DNA of 64,000 nt, from assembly GCA_942159475.1 (NCBI GenBank), contig OW804098.1, positions 9,092,406 to 9,156,405 on the forward strand, written 5' to 3'. This DNA is from Sthenelais limicola. Taxonomy: Eukaryota; Annelida; Polychaeta; Phyllodocida; Sigalionidae. The notes under the pieces were generated by a model. That model did no database searches. It saw nothing but the letters and a program-made list of their open reading frames with translations, and was not told the origin of the DNA. The position numbers and the translations under genes were made by a program. Below, piece after piece: positions 1 through 9,839 of the stretch (position 1 is its first letter; each line of letters starts with the position of its first letter).

Positions 1-217
1 CGTTCGTTTGAAAAGGAATTGTTTTGGAGGTGAAATTGTAATTGCGGTGCGTATAAACCTCAGCGTGAGTATTTAAATGCCTTGAATAGTTGCTGTCTGA
101 TGTAGTAAACTAATCCTATTCAATGAGCCCCCGCCCCTCCCACCCCGACCCCCCGTGGTCAATACCTTCCCAATGTACGCATTTGGCTGGCTGGAGGATT
201 AATGAATGGGTCGATGT

Positions 218-451
218 GGGTCAGATTTTCAGAAAATGTACAATTGGCAGCTGGACATATTGAGAAATTCTGCTAAATTAGGCTGAAAAATGAAGAATAC
301 CAGGTATATCTGAGTATATTTGATATCGCATTGATTTAAAGTATCAGGTCTGTTATGTTAAACTGCATTTTGAAGTTAATTTCTGTCTTAAATATGGGTT
401 ATTTGAGAGGATTGGTGAAGGCAAATTGTACATTTTTCTGACAATCTACCC
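218..451 (+). mobile_element. GGGTCAG MITE, copy 1, subfamily B
   Basis: Full-length copy. The left terminus reads GGGTCAGATTTTCAG and the right one is diverged (CTACCC). It is flanked by ATGT on both sides (214-217, 452-455). Shared with duplication copy B (25149-25383), so it predates the duplication. Subfamily B is defined here by the internal stretch AAAGTATCAGTTCTG. Confidence 0.92.
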
Positions 452-599
452 ATGTATACAATGGCCCCTCCCCCTTTGCAAGTTGGAGGCTTGGCTCCAA
501 GCTGCTTATTCATTGGTCGGTCGTGCACATGCCCTAAATCTCCTTGGCGAGGAGCAAGGTGAGTCAAGGTCGTACTTGAAGGTAGACTAGTACAGCTTA

Positions 600-825
600 T
601 TTTTAGAAAATGTACAATTGGCAGCTGTACACATTTAGTAAATTCTCTTAAATTGAGCTGAAAATGAAGAATACTGAGTATATCTGAGTATATTTGGTGT
701 CGCATTGATTTAAAGTATCAGTTCTGTTATGTTTAACTGCATTTTGAAGTTAATTTTTGTCTTAAATGTGGGTTATTTGAGAGGATCGGTGGAGGCGAAT
801 TGTACATTTTCTGAAAATCTGACCC
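600..825 (+). mobile_element. GGGTCAG MITE, copy 2, subfamily B, damaged left end
   Basis: The right end CTGACCC is intact, while the left end has lost GGGTCAGA and starts near TTTTTAGAAAATG. It is absent from duplication copy B, where the flanks join directly. The flanks carry an imperfect 14-bp repeat (AAGGTAGACTAGTA / AAGGTATACTAGTG), longer than the family's usual 4 bp. Confidence 0.88.
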
Positions 826-922
826 AAGGTATACTAGTGCACGGAGCTGCACCTTCAGTGGGACGCTACATGTCGCATTTATACGCACTTATATTGTCTG
901 CAATCACGATTTGGTAGTATAT

Positions 923-1037
923 GGGTCAGATTTTCAGAAAATGTACAATTTGCAGCTGTACACATTGAGTAAAGTCTGCTAAATTAGACTGCAATATCAC
1001 CAATACTCGGTAAATTTGATTATATTCGGCATTGTCC
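923..1037 (+). mobile_element. GGGTCAG MITE, copy 3, subfamily A, 3' truncated
   Basis: Only the left half remains, and it stops in CGGCATTG and joins TCCCAGGTATATG. The partner at 26023-26261 is full length and is followed by about 150 further bases before the same TCCCAGG junction. Copy A therefore suffered a deletion here. Subfamily A is defined by the internal GGTTAGGTTGAACTG. Confidence 0.88.
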
Positions 1038-1218
1038 CAGGTATATGAATAAAAGTTATAAAGGTAATGATACCAGATAGACTAGAGATAAATTCTAGTA
1101 ATACATGATACTTATTTTAACAACTCTGTAGAACATTATCGTAGTAATCTTGATTCAAGAACCGATTACCCCAATTAAATACCATACATTTATCATTTTA
1201 ATAGCTTTAAACGTGATT

Positions 1219-1430
1219 GGGTCAGATTTTCAGAAAATCTACAATTGGCAGCTAAATTAGGCTGCAGTTTGGTCAATACTAGGTAAATTCGAGTATATTT
1301 GTCATTGCTTTAATTCTAGCAATCTGTTTGGTTAGGTAGAACTGTCTGTTGAACTTTATTTTTGTCTGAAATTCGGGTTATTTGAGAGAATTGGTGAAGG
1401 TGAATTGTACATTTTCTGAAAATCTGACCC
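1219..1430 (+). mobile_element. GGGTCAG MITE, copy 4, subfamily A, internal deletion
   Basis: Both termini are present with a GATT target duplication (1215-1218, 1431-1434). About 20 bases just inside the left end are missing. The paralogue at 26616-26827 shares the deletion. Confidence 0.92.
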
Positions 1431-1511
1431 GATTGGTCATCATTGTAGGGAAACTCCGAAATGTAAAATTCGATCCCTTGCTTGTTGATTGAAACAAGGT
1501 GGAAATCTTCT

Positions 1512-1746
1512 GGGTCAGAATCTCAGAAAATGTACAATTCGACTTCACCAATCTTCTCAAATAACCCAAATTTCAGACGAATATAAACTTCAAAATACAG
1601 TTCAACCTAACCAACCGGATTGCTAGCGTCAATGCAATACCAAATATACTCGAATTTACCTAGTATTGGCCAAATTGCAGCCTATTTTAGCATAATTTAC
1701 TAAATGTGTACAGCTGCCAATTGTACACCCTCTGAAAATCTGACTC
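1512..1746 (-). mobile_element. GGGTCAG MITE, copy 5, subfamily A
   Basis: Reverse orientation, TTCT duplicated at 1508-1511 and 1747-1750. One end has mutated to CTGACTC. Paralogue at 26896-27130. Confidence 0.92.
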
Positions 1747-1854
1747 TTCTATCGCGCGTTTAGGTGAATCGATGTAGCCCACGTTCCATAACTAGTCTTG
1801 GATGACGTTGAACGAAGAAAGAGAAATAGCTGAAGCTAATCTTAGCCTCTCAAT

Positions 1855-2079
1855 GGGTCAGATCTTCAGAAAATGTACAATTCACCTTCACCAATCCTCT
1901 CAAATAACCCACATTTCAGACAAAAATGAGCAGTTTAACATAACAGAACTGATACTTTAAATGAATGCGATACCAAATATACTCAAATGTACCTGGTATT
2001 CATCACTTTTCAGCCTAATTTAGCGAAATTTCCTAAATGTGTAGATCTGCCAATTGTACATTTTCTGAAAATCTGACCC
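1855..2079 (-). mobile_element. GGGTCAG MITE, copy 6, subfamily B
   Basis: Target duplication CAAT (1851-1854, 2080-2083). About 10 internal bases are lost relative to its paralogue at 27243-27477. Confidence 0.92.
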
Positions 2080-2213
2080 CAATGTGTCGTATTTACCTCA
2101 GATGGGGTTTATGGGGCACATAAACAAAATTACTTCTCAGAACTGCAGACCATAAAGAGCGGGTGATTATTCATAGAATCTCTTTGTATGAACGTTCTCA
2201 TCTTTGGGTATAA

Positions 2214-2448
2214 GGGTCAGATTTTCACAAAATGTACAATTCACCTTCGCCAAACCTCTCAAATAATCCACATTTAAGACAAAAATAAGCTTAAAAATAC
2301 AGTTCAACCTAACCAAACAAATAGCTAGAATCAATGCAATGCCGAATATACTCGAATTTACCTAGTATTGACCAAATTGCAGCCTAATTTAGCAGAATTT
2401 ACTTAATGTGTAGACCTGCCAATTGTACATTTTCTGAAAATCTGACCC
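2214..2448 (-). mobile_element. GGGTCAG MITE, copy 7, subfamily A
   Basis: Flanks ATAA and ATAT, a 4-bp duplication with one mismatch. Paralogue at 27612-27846. A truncated GTGATGTG-family element begins directly after it. Confidence 0.9.
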
Positions 2449-2464
2449 ATATATTGGGCGCTGC

Positions 2465-2748
2465 AAGTCGTAAACATTTATTTACCAAATTTCAAGACAG
2501 TGTATTAAATATGCCCATGTTTTTCAAGGTCACTTTATAGGGTATACTTAGCTACATTAGTTGTTATTGTCGACTCGGAAATATTGCAAACTTTCTTTTC
2601 AAATATAGAAATATCAAACTTAAAATATAGAAATATGTATAAGCTGTCCTAATGTTTTCTATCAATAGAATCTGCTTGATATCATCTTTTCAATATCAAT
2701 TTGTGTGCGACTTGTGAATCATTAATTGCTTGTAAAAGAACATCGCAT
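2465..2748 (+). mobile_element. GTGATGTG MITE, degenerate copy
   Basis: Internal and right-hand parts match the GTGATGTG family (TATTGCAAACTTTCTTTTCA, ATATCAAACTTAAAATATAG, then GTGCGACTTGTGAATC). The left terminus is missing and the right end is eroded to AAGAACATCGCAT. The same degenerate copy is at 27863-28146. Confidence 0.75.
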
Positions 2749-2782
2749 ATATACAAACCTTTTTCCGGCCCAAATTGTAACG

Positions 2783-2980
2783 TGGCAGAGAGGGTGATGA
2801 TAAGACAAGGGGATAACTTCGTAGTGGCGATATTTCTTTGATGGGGATGTGTGGAAGACGGAATTCCATTAAACCTCTCGAAATCTGTCACCTCCTCATT
2901 AAAATAACAGCTGGGTTAGGATGGAGGAACTCAGATTTGGGGGACAGCTCCCCTTGTCTTATCATCACCCTCTCTGCCAT
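2783..2980. mobile_element. Inverted-repeat element, 30-bp perfect termini
   Basis: The left arm at 2783-2812 (TGGCAGAGAGGGTGATGATA...) is the exact reverse complement of the right arm at 2951-2980, enclosing about 138 bases. The copy at 28180-28377 has a diverged right arm. A decayed relative of the interior (GATGTTGAGGTGTGGAAG, CCATTAGTTCCTCTTAATC) lies at about 51290-51440. No target duplication is evident. Confidence 0.75.
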
Positions 2981-3649
2981 AGCCCTGATGGCGGTGATGC
3001 AAAACACCAGAGGCGGTGAGGTGTATCAGTATGTATCAGGATGGCGGGCCTGATTACCAAAAGAAGTGGTCCTCCCTCCCCTCAGCTTCAAACTTGTTCA
3101 GTTAAGAATTATATATGGGCATGTTTACTACCTGTGGTCACGGTCTATAAGATCAACTTATCTATAGTGCTGCACCCCAAGATAGGGACCTTGCTGTATT
3201 ACCCTTTTTTTTCTAAATCCTTGGATATGAACATGTTTTCTTTGTTCATAAGACTGAAGATAGATACTAGAAGCAATAATTTCATCTATGTTTCTAGTAA
3301 TAATGGCTTGTTATCATTGAATTCGAATTTAGAACCTTACAATGGAATATTTTCCTCCAAATGGTCATCTCTAAATTATGCAATAGAGATTTTCTTGTTA
3401 TTTTTTTTCAAGAATATAAAACCCTCATACCTGCATATAATTCAAAATTTGAAAAAAAGGGAGAGAATTAACCAATAGATTGACTCCACATAAGATGAAA
3501 AAGAACTCTTGTAATTGTGCATGTTAGAATATCCAAGATGGCTGCTAAATGGTTCTAAGATCTAAAATTGCTGATTGAAAGACACTTTTGACCCATTTCC
3601 AAGTGGACATGACTTAGGTTTGTCAGTTCCTTGCACATAACAGAATGTG
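2981..3649. other. No supported gene; non-repetitive part of duplication A
   Basis: Matches 28378-29300 in copy B apart from a B-only insertion. A 145-codon open frame here (3041-3478) is not preserved in B, where an extra T in a T-run near 28590 shifts the frame. I treat it as chance. Confidence 0.7.
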
Positions 3650-4196
3650 CACATTCTCAACATTAAGATTGATCTCAGAACCTGTATATTGGTATGGACG
3701 ATTCGCATCGGTGTGCCGATCAGATTATAAATCAGGAGCGGGAACCAGGACCCGGAAGTGTTGTCACGTTACGTCCACACGTCAGCATCCCAGCAGAAGG
3801 CAACCAGTCCGGTCAGAAACGTTTCGTCGAGTGCAAAAAATCAAGAAAATCTTTTTTTTCTTAACCTTTCGTGGGGCGCTTCGCCTACTCTGGACTTATC
3901 AAGAAATTCCAGGAGAGCCACTACTACTACTTATAAAAGACATTGAACTTTTCTATTGATATGAGATATATATGATATTCCCTTATTATCATTCCATGTC
4001 TTGTTATGTCTACTTGTATGGAATGAATTATGTCTTTATCTTCTCTTTATCATACTTGTTAATTCTCCAGACAGAATATATTGTACTCCAAGAATTATTG
4101 TACATCATCTTCAGCTATGTCATGAAATAACAACCTTCCAGTATGAAATTGTTTTGTTTGAGTGATTTATATAGATTATACAATCCTTGTATTTTT
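3650..4196. other. A-only segment of about 545 bases
   Basis: Duplication copy B joins ACAGAATGTGCA directly to TATCTAAGACTATATGC. Copy A has this segment between the two. I see no terminal repeats or target duplication, so insertion in A and deletion in B are equally possible. No convincing coding content. Confidence 0.7.
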
Positions 4197-4885
4197 CTAA
4201 GACTATATGCTAAGGGAATAGAGAGGACAAATCCCCTGAGTCACTTCCCTTCCTCCTATGTATGTTAATGTAATAATATTCTGAAAATAAGCACTTATAC
4301 TTACTTAAGCATGGAAGTCTTACACCAATACTTATTTACAAAGTACTGCAAAGCTTACTAGCCCCCACCATGTTGGTGAAAACCACTCAAATATATTTTA
4401 CTAATTGTTTTATTTTGTTTTATTGTTTGCTATGTGTATTTACTAGTTAGATGTAGAAGGTCCCGGCGGAAGAACTGTCTCTGATGAGAGACAGAGCCGA
4501 GAGTCCTATTTTTCATATAGACCTTATGTGCAGCAAAATGAAAATAAAGTTTCAATATATATATCATTCTCAAACAGTGTTCCTTGGTTACTGTTGCTAA
4601 GGCAATTTTTCAGCATGAAATGTTTCTTTTTCTAGCAATATTTCTTACCATGCTTACCCCCCGCTGAGCTACCACTGAATGAACCAAACACTTGTACTAG
4701 TACATGACGTCATATTGTTTGACATGACAGAACAACTATAATGCAGGTATCTATTAACCTCTGGGCGAGCCCGAGTTAACTCCTCCCCTTTATAAATGAT
4801 ACACAATGATAATTGGATGCGTGGGTACAGTGCAAGTCCCCTGCAGCCATTAACTAGCTGAGGATGGTCACGGTGAGTGCAATAT
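4197..4885. other. Unique part of duplication A containing the LINE empty site
   Basis: Contains the uninterrupted sequence TTTTACTAATTGTTTTATT (about 4397-4415), which in copy B is split by the LINE. A hairpin TGTCTC-TGATGA-GAGACA follows near 4482. No gene seen. Confidence 0.8.
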
Positions 4886-5120
4886 GGGTCAGATTTTCAG
4901 AAAGTGTACAATTCAACTTCGCCAATCTTCTCAAATAACCCAAATTTCAGACGAAAATAAAGATCAAAATACAGTTCAACCTAACCAAACAGATTGCTAG
5001 AATCAATGCAATGCCGAATATTCTTGAATTTACCTAGTATTGACCAAATTGCAGCCTAATTTTGCAGAATTTACTAAATGTGTACAGCTGCCAATTGTAC
5101 ATTTTCTGAAAATCTGACCC
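4886..5120 (-). mobile_element. GGGTCAG MITE, copy 8, subfamily A
   Basis: Flanks ATAT / ATCT (one mismatch). One arm carries GGGTCAGATTTTCAGAAAGT, a single change. Paralogue at 38423-38657. Confidence 0.9.
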
Positions 5121-5294
5121 ATCTCTACACACAATGATAATTGGATACGTTGGTAAAGTGCAAGTCCCCTGCAGCCATCAACTGATGGTCGCGGTGAGTG
5201 CAATATAACTGATTATATAAATGCGACACTATTCCACAGCAATCCCAATCAGCGAAATATCATTTTCATTATACAACTTTTATTCACAGTATAT

Positions 5295-5528
5295 GGGACA
5301 GATTTTCAGAAAATGTACAATTCGCCTTCACCAATCCTCAGAAATAATCCACATTTAAGACAAAAATGAGCTTCAAAATGCAGTTTAACATAACAGAACT
5401 GATACTTTAAATCAATGCGATACTAAATATACTCAGATATACCCAGTATTTTTCATTTTTCAGCCTCATTTAGGAGAATTTCCTAAAATGTAGAGCTGCC
5501 AATTGTACATTTTCTGAAAATCTGACCC
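5295..5528 (-). mobile_element. GGGTCAG MITE, copy 9, subfamily B
   Basis: Left terminus GGGACAG (T to A). ATAT on both sides. Paralogue at 38842-39076 has the same base change, so the mutation predates the duplication. Confidence 0.92.
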
Positions 5529-5790
5529 ATATACAAGAAAAGAACACAACCTTGGTGGCCCTTTCTAAATTAAAGTTACAAATTGCAGTGTTCATACATA
5601 AGAGTGGGTTACAAAATTGTAAATATTTCGCTGAAATTTTTCCGAAGTGAAAGAAACTTTTCGTTGACATTATACAGTAATAAAATAAATAATTATCAAA
5701 TAGAATTGTCTTTATAGTGTTTGTGTGTCTTCTGAAGTCGGAAAATGTTGGATCGTTTGCACTCTTGGTTTCTCGTCGTATTTCATAAAA

Positions 5791-6026
5791 GGGTCAGATT
5801 TTCAGAAAATGTACAATTGGCAGCTTTACATATTTAGTCATTTCTGTTAAATTCTGCTAAAAAATGCTAAATTTGGGGTATATCTGAGTATATTTTGGTA
5901 TCGCATTGATTTAAACTAGCAGTTCTGTTATGTTAAACTGCATTTTGTAGCTCATTTTTGTCTTAAATGTGGGTTATTAGAGAGGATTGGTGAAGGTGAA
6001 TTGTACATTTTCTGAAAATCTGACCC
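5791..6026 (+). mobile_element. GGGTCAG MITE, copy 10, subfamily B, A-only insertion
   Basis: AAAA occurs on both sides. Duplication copy B at about 39350 reads CATAAAAATATAAACCC with a single AAAA, a clean empty site. The interior has the variant CTGCTAAAAAATGCTAAAT also seen in copies at 20941 and 51682. Confidence 0.95.
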
Positions 6027-6209
6027 AAAAATATAAACCCATCTCATAGTTAGACCAACGAGAATCCATTCCATACTCGTTGATTAGATCAATTATGTTT
6101 GGAAGGAATCGCTGGAAGAATCATATTCTATCTCCTTTGATGTTGGCCGTGACCACAAAATGGGATTCGACACAACACTACTGATACCGACCTCCTAGTG
6201 TTATTATAT

Positions 6210-6444
6210 GGGTCAGATTTTCAGAAAATGTACAATTGGCAGCTGTACACATTTAGTAAATTCTGCAAATTTAGGCTGCAATTTGGTCAATACTAGGTAA
6301 ATTCGAGTATATTCAGCATTGCATTGATTCTAGCAATCTGTTTGGTTAGGTTGAACTGTATTTTGAACCTGATTTTTGTCTGAAATTTGGGTTATTTGAG
6401 GGAATTGGTGAAGGTGAATTGTACATTTTCTGAAAATCTGACCC
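6210..6444 (+). mobile_element. GGGTCAG MITE, copy 11, subfamily A
   Basis: ATAT target duplication. The corresponding place in duplication B (39534-39768) is occupied by a subfamily B copy flanked by ATGT, so the two are not simple descendants of one insertion. Confidence 0.92.
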
Positions 6445-6747
6445 ATATGTCATCGTTATGTGCACAGATTATAGCGATAATACTCCAGAGATGACTATAG
6501 ACCTTGATGGTTTTTAGAATTAATTTTCCATTCAATTCTTCTAAATGAGGAAAAAGGTGTGGTTGAACAGCACCAGTGTTGAGATGAGCACTAATTGACT
6601 GGGCCGGGATTGTGAAGGGGGTCACTGCCTATCTTCTATCTTCCCTCATTCACTATCAAAGCACATTTGTTTCAATGAGGTTAACAATGGTCGCGTGCCT
6701 TTCCAATTAACCCAGAAGCGCAGATCCTATTACATGCTGGTGGTAGT

Positions 6748-6979
6748 GGGTCAGATTTCCAGAAAATGTACAATTGGAAGCTGCACACATTTAGTAAATG
6801 AGGCTAAATTAGGCTGCAATTTGGTCAATACCAGGTAAATTCGAGTATATTTTGCATTGCATTGATTCTAGCAATCTGTTTGGTTAGGTTGAGCTGTATT
6901 TTGAACTTTATTTTCGTCTGAAATTTGGGTTATTTCAGAGGATTGGTAAAGGTGAATTGTACATTTTCTGAAAGTCTGG
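6748..6979 (+). mobile_element. GGGTCAG MITE, copy 12, subfamily A, eroded right end
   Basis: Left end GGGTCAGATTTCCAG. The right end decays to CTGAAAGTCTGG and runs straight into the AATAGGGG element. Paralogue 40058-40289 has the same right end. Confidence 0.88.
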
Positions 6980-7016
6980 ATGGATACAATAGGATGCACC
7001 GGTGGGGGAACGCTGC

Positions 7017-7666
7017 AATAGGGGACTTGCATGTCTCACTGCGCATGTATATGGCAGTGCATGCTGGGATGGATTCAATTGAAATCTGACCTACAAATAA
7101 TTATGTGGGAACATTTTTATCGAAAATTGCAAGAATGTTTTCACCAATATCACGCCTTGTAAAAATGGTCTCTGAAAACCAGATGCATGATGGGAAAGAT
7201 GGAGACTTGTATCATGGAAACATGTATAACACATGGATATTGACATTAGAGCATTGATAAATATTCCATGCAGAACATAGCATGTTTTCTTTAGATTTTA
7301 TACTGTACCATTTGTCCCATAATAGTGGATTTGCATATCTCACTGCGCATGTGTATGACAGTGCATGCTGGGATACATTCAGTTCAAATCTGACAAATAT
7401 TTAGCAACAATTTCATGGAAAATTGCAGGAATGTTTTCAACAATATCATAGGTTGTGTAAATGATCTATAGAAACGAAATGCATGATGGGAAAGATGAAG
7501 TTGTGTGTTATAGAAACATCTAAAACACATGGATATTGATATTGGGCCACTGATAAATATTCCTAGCTAAAGATAACACGTTTTCTATTGTTTTTTTACT
7601 GCACCATTACTCCCATAATTCAATGCGAATCAAAATTCAAAATGGCGGCTATGCAACTCCCCTATT
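7017..7666 (+). mobile_element. AATAGGGG element, two head-to-tail units
   Basis: Two related units (7017-7320 and 7321-7666) start with AATAGGGGACTTGCATG or AATAGTGGATTTGCAT. Both share CTCACTGCGCATGT, CAGTGCATGCTGGGAT and TAGTCCCATAATTC-type stretches. The second ends AAAATGGCGGC...GCAACTCCCCTATT, the reverse complement of the unit start. So this is a short inverted-repeat element arranged in tandem. The copy in duplication B is 40327-41026. Confidence 0.85.
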
Positions 7667-8021
7667 TAAGCCTCTAGACGTAAATAAGTTAATAAGTCAC
7701 ATTATCGCCCGATTATCGCCCAGGCTCAGCGTTGGCTCAACTAATAAACCCAACTTCTTCCCCACCCAATGGTGCCATTCCCATGATTAAAAAGTATTTG
7801 TCGATCTATAAAATAGGATTTTGTTTGACGATATGGCTGAGCATGTGCCTTTGATGACACTTTTTAGAAGTTTAATTATGGAATTACTCTTAGAAAAACA
7901 AATAATAGTTGGTAATACACGGAAATGATTATAATCAGGCTAAATCATATCGAAAATTGTAAATCTGTTGTCGCTGTCATTTGAACTGTCTAGGGATCTA
8001 TTAAATAAAGCGAATGCTATT
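7667..8021. other. Non-repetitive part of duplication A
   Basis: Matches 41027-41375 in copy B closely. No open frame or RNA gene recognised. It ends in AAAGCGAATGCTATT, the target of MITE copy 13. Confidence 0.7.
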
Positions 8022-8256
8022 GGGTCAGATTTTCAGAAAATGTACAATTGGCAGCTCTACACATCTAGGAAATATTGCTAAATTAGGCTGAAAAATGATG
8101 AATACCGGGAATATCTGAGTATATTTGGTATGGCATTGATTTATAGTATCAGTTCTGTTATGTTCAATTGCATTTTGAAGCCCATTTTTGTCTTAAATGT
8201 GGGTTATTTGAGAGGATTGGTGAAGGCGAATTGTACATTTTCTGAAAATCTGACCC
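8022..8256 (+). mobile_element. GGGTCAG MITE, copy 13, subfamily B, A-only insertion
   Basis: Flanked by TATT at 8018-8021 and 8257-8260. Duplication B at about 41365-41385 reads GCGAATGCTATTGTTGAAA with one TATT and no element. This is the clearest proof of a 4-bp target duplication and of the exact element ends. Confidence 0.97.
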
Positions 8257-8363
8257 TATTGTTGAAACCGTGGACGAGTAGCCGCACGGAAGAGTCTAGC
8301 GGAACCAGAAGTGAAAACTTGAAAAGTGAAAGTCTGTATCAGCCATGGAGGCTCATTTATCAA

Positions 8364-8715
8364 ATAGGGGAGTTGCATGTCTCACTGCGCATGTCTACAG
8401 CAGTGCATGCTGGGATGGATTCTGTTGAAATGAAATCATACATACAAACATTTGGCAAGATTTTTATAGAAAATTGCAAGAATGTTTTCATCAATATCAT
8501 AGCTTTTATAAATGATCTATGAAACCAAATGCATGATGGGAAAGATGGGGACTTATGTCATGGAAACATGTATAACACATGGATATTGATATTAGACCAT
8601 TGATAAATATTCCATGCTGAACATAACATGTTTTCTATAGGTTTTATACTGTACCATTAGTCCCATAATTCTATGCGAATCAAGATTCAAAATGGCGGCC
8701 ATGCAAATCCCCTAT
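8364..8715 (+). mobile_element. AATAGGGG element, single unit, A-only insertion
   Basis: Ends ATAGGGGAGTTGCATG and CATGCAAATCCCCTAT are inverted repeats. The interior carries CTCACTGCGCATG and, near the right end, AAAATGGCGGC. Duplication B (about 41468-41488) lacks it and reads CATTTATTAAAGGTAAATG. The target duplication cannot be read cleanly because a few flanking bases also differ. Confidence 0.9.
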
Positions 8716-8997
8716 TAAATGCCAGCGTCGTCAACTAATGCATGAAACAATAGAAGTCACAATATTTTGTTCAAACTTCGTCTTGAGAAAGAACATGGTT
8801 GATACAAAAAGCAAAAAAACAGGATGTTAGCATATAATTTTGTGTTAAAGTGATGAGTAAAGATTACTTCCATTCACTATTGATTTCAATGGGGGAAACT
8901 CATAGTGATACAAGTTCAGCTGAATAACTTTTTTTAGTTCAATGACAGAACCACGCCCACTCACAGTGTGGGTCCCGACGAGCTTACCCAAGTACAA
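8716..8997. other. Flank of the GC-rich minisatellite
   Basis: Matches 41480-41811 in copy B. No gene seen. It ends in GACAGAACCACGCCCAC just before the array. Confidence 0.6.
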
Positions 8998-9463
8998 CAC
9001 CCGTCCCACTGCCACCCGTCCCTCCGCCACCCGTCCAACCGCCACCCATCCCACTGCCACCCGTCCCTCCGCCACCCGTCCCTCCGCCACCCGTCCCATC
9101 ACCACCCGTCCCTCCGCCACCCGTCCCTCCGCCACCCGTCCCTCTGCCACCCGTCCCTCTGCCACCCGTCCCTCTGCCACCCGTCCCTCTGCCACCCGTC
9201 CCACCGCCACCCGTCCCTCTGCCACCCGTCCCTCTGCCACCCGTCCCTCTGCCACCCGTCCCACCGCCACCCGTCCCTCTGCCACCCGTCCCACCGCCAC
9301 CCGTCCCTCTGCCACCCGTCCCTCTGCCACCCGTCCCTCTGCCACCCGTCCCTCTGCCACCCGTCCCTCTGCCACCCGTCCCACTGCCACCCGTCCCACC
9401 GCCACTCGTCCCACCGCCACCCGTCCCTCTGCCACCCATCCCACCGCCACCCGTCCCTCTGCT
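8998..9463. repeat. 15-bp minisatellite (GCCACCCGTCCCTCT)n, copy A
   Basis: About 31 head-to-tail 15-bp units, alternating mainly between CCCTCT, CCCTCC, CCCACC and CCCACT at the variable end. A multiple-of-three unit keeps every frame open, so long repeat-only ORFs on both strands are artefacts. The sister array at 41812-42325 has a different variant order. Confidence 0.95.
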
Positions 9464-9500
9464 ACTACAATACATAGACACAAACTACAGTATAGTTTAT

Positions 9501-9700
9501 NNNNNNNNNNNNNNNNNNNNNNNNNNNNNNNNNNNNNNNNNNNNNNNNNNNNNNNNNNNNNNNNNNNNNNNNNNNNNNNNNNNNNNNNNNNNNNNNNNNN
9601 NNNNNNNNNNNNNNNNNNNNNNNNNNNNNNNNNNNNNNNNNNNNNNNNNNNNNNNNNNNNNNNNNNNNNNNNNNNNNNNNNNNNNNNNNNNNNNNNNNNN
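9501..9700. other. Assembly gap of 200 N
   Basis: Unknown bases placed directly after the GC-rich minisatellite and before a G-run (9720-9736). True length and content are unknown. The missing 5' exons of the ankyrin/RING gene may lie here or further left. Confidence 1.
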
Positions 9701-9839
9701 GCCGGTGGGTCGGAGTGGGTGGGGGGGGGGGGGGGGAGGGGTGTATTATCATATGAAATTATTTTGTGTATCACTTGTTGGCCAGTGCAAGCTAATGCAT
9801 GATTGAATCTGTTTACATTAATGTTAGTTCTACTGCCAG

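Larger units (their letters stand above)
1..9500. repeat. Segmental duplication, copy A
   Basis: The sequence from base 1 reappears, closely matching, from 24907 onward (same start CGTTCGTTTGAAAAGG) and again from 37949 to 42360, with the same order of unique and repeated blocks. The left limit is unknown because copy A begins at the window edge. The right limit falls in or near the assembly gap. The copies differ mainly by insertions. A alone has MITEs at about 600-825, 5791-6026 and 8022-8256, an element at 8364-8715, and about 545 bases at 3650-4196. Copy B carries the LINE and two other insertions. Confidence 0.93.

Noticed and set aside
3041..3478. 145-codon open frame
   Set aside because: Disrupted in duplication B by a T-run length change, AT-rich composition, no domain.
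4475..4510. CTGATGAG word resembling a hammerhead ribozyme core (also at 38025)
   Set aside because: The flanks TGTCTC and GAGACA pair with each other, making TGATGA a loop, and no GAAA core or stem III follows.
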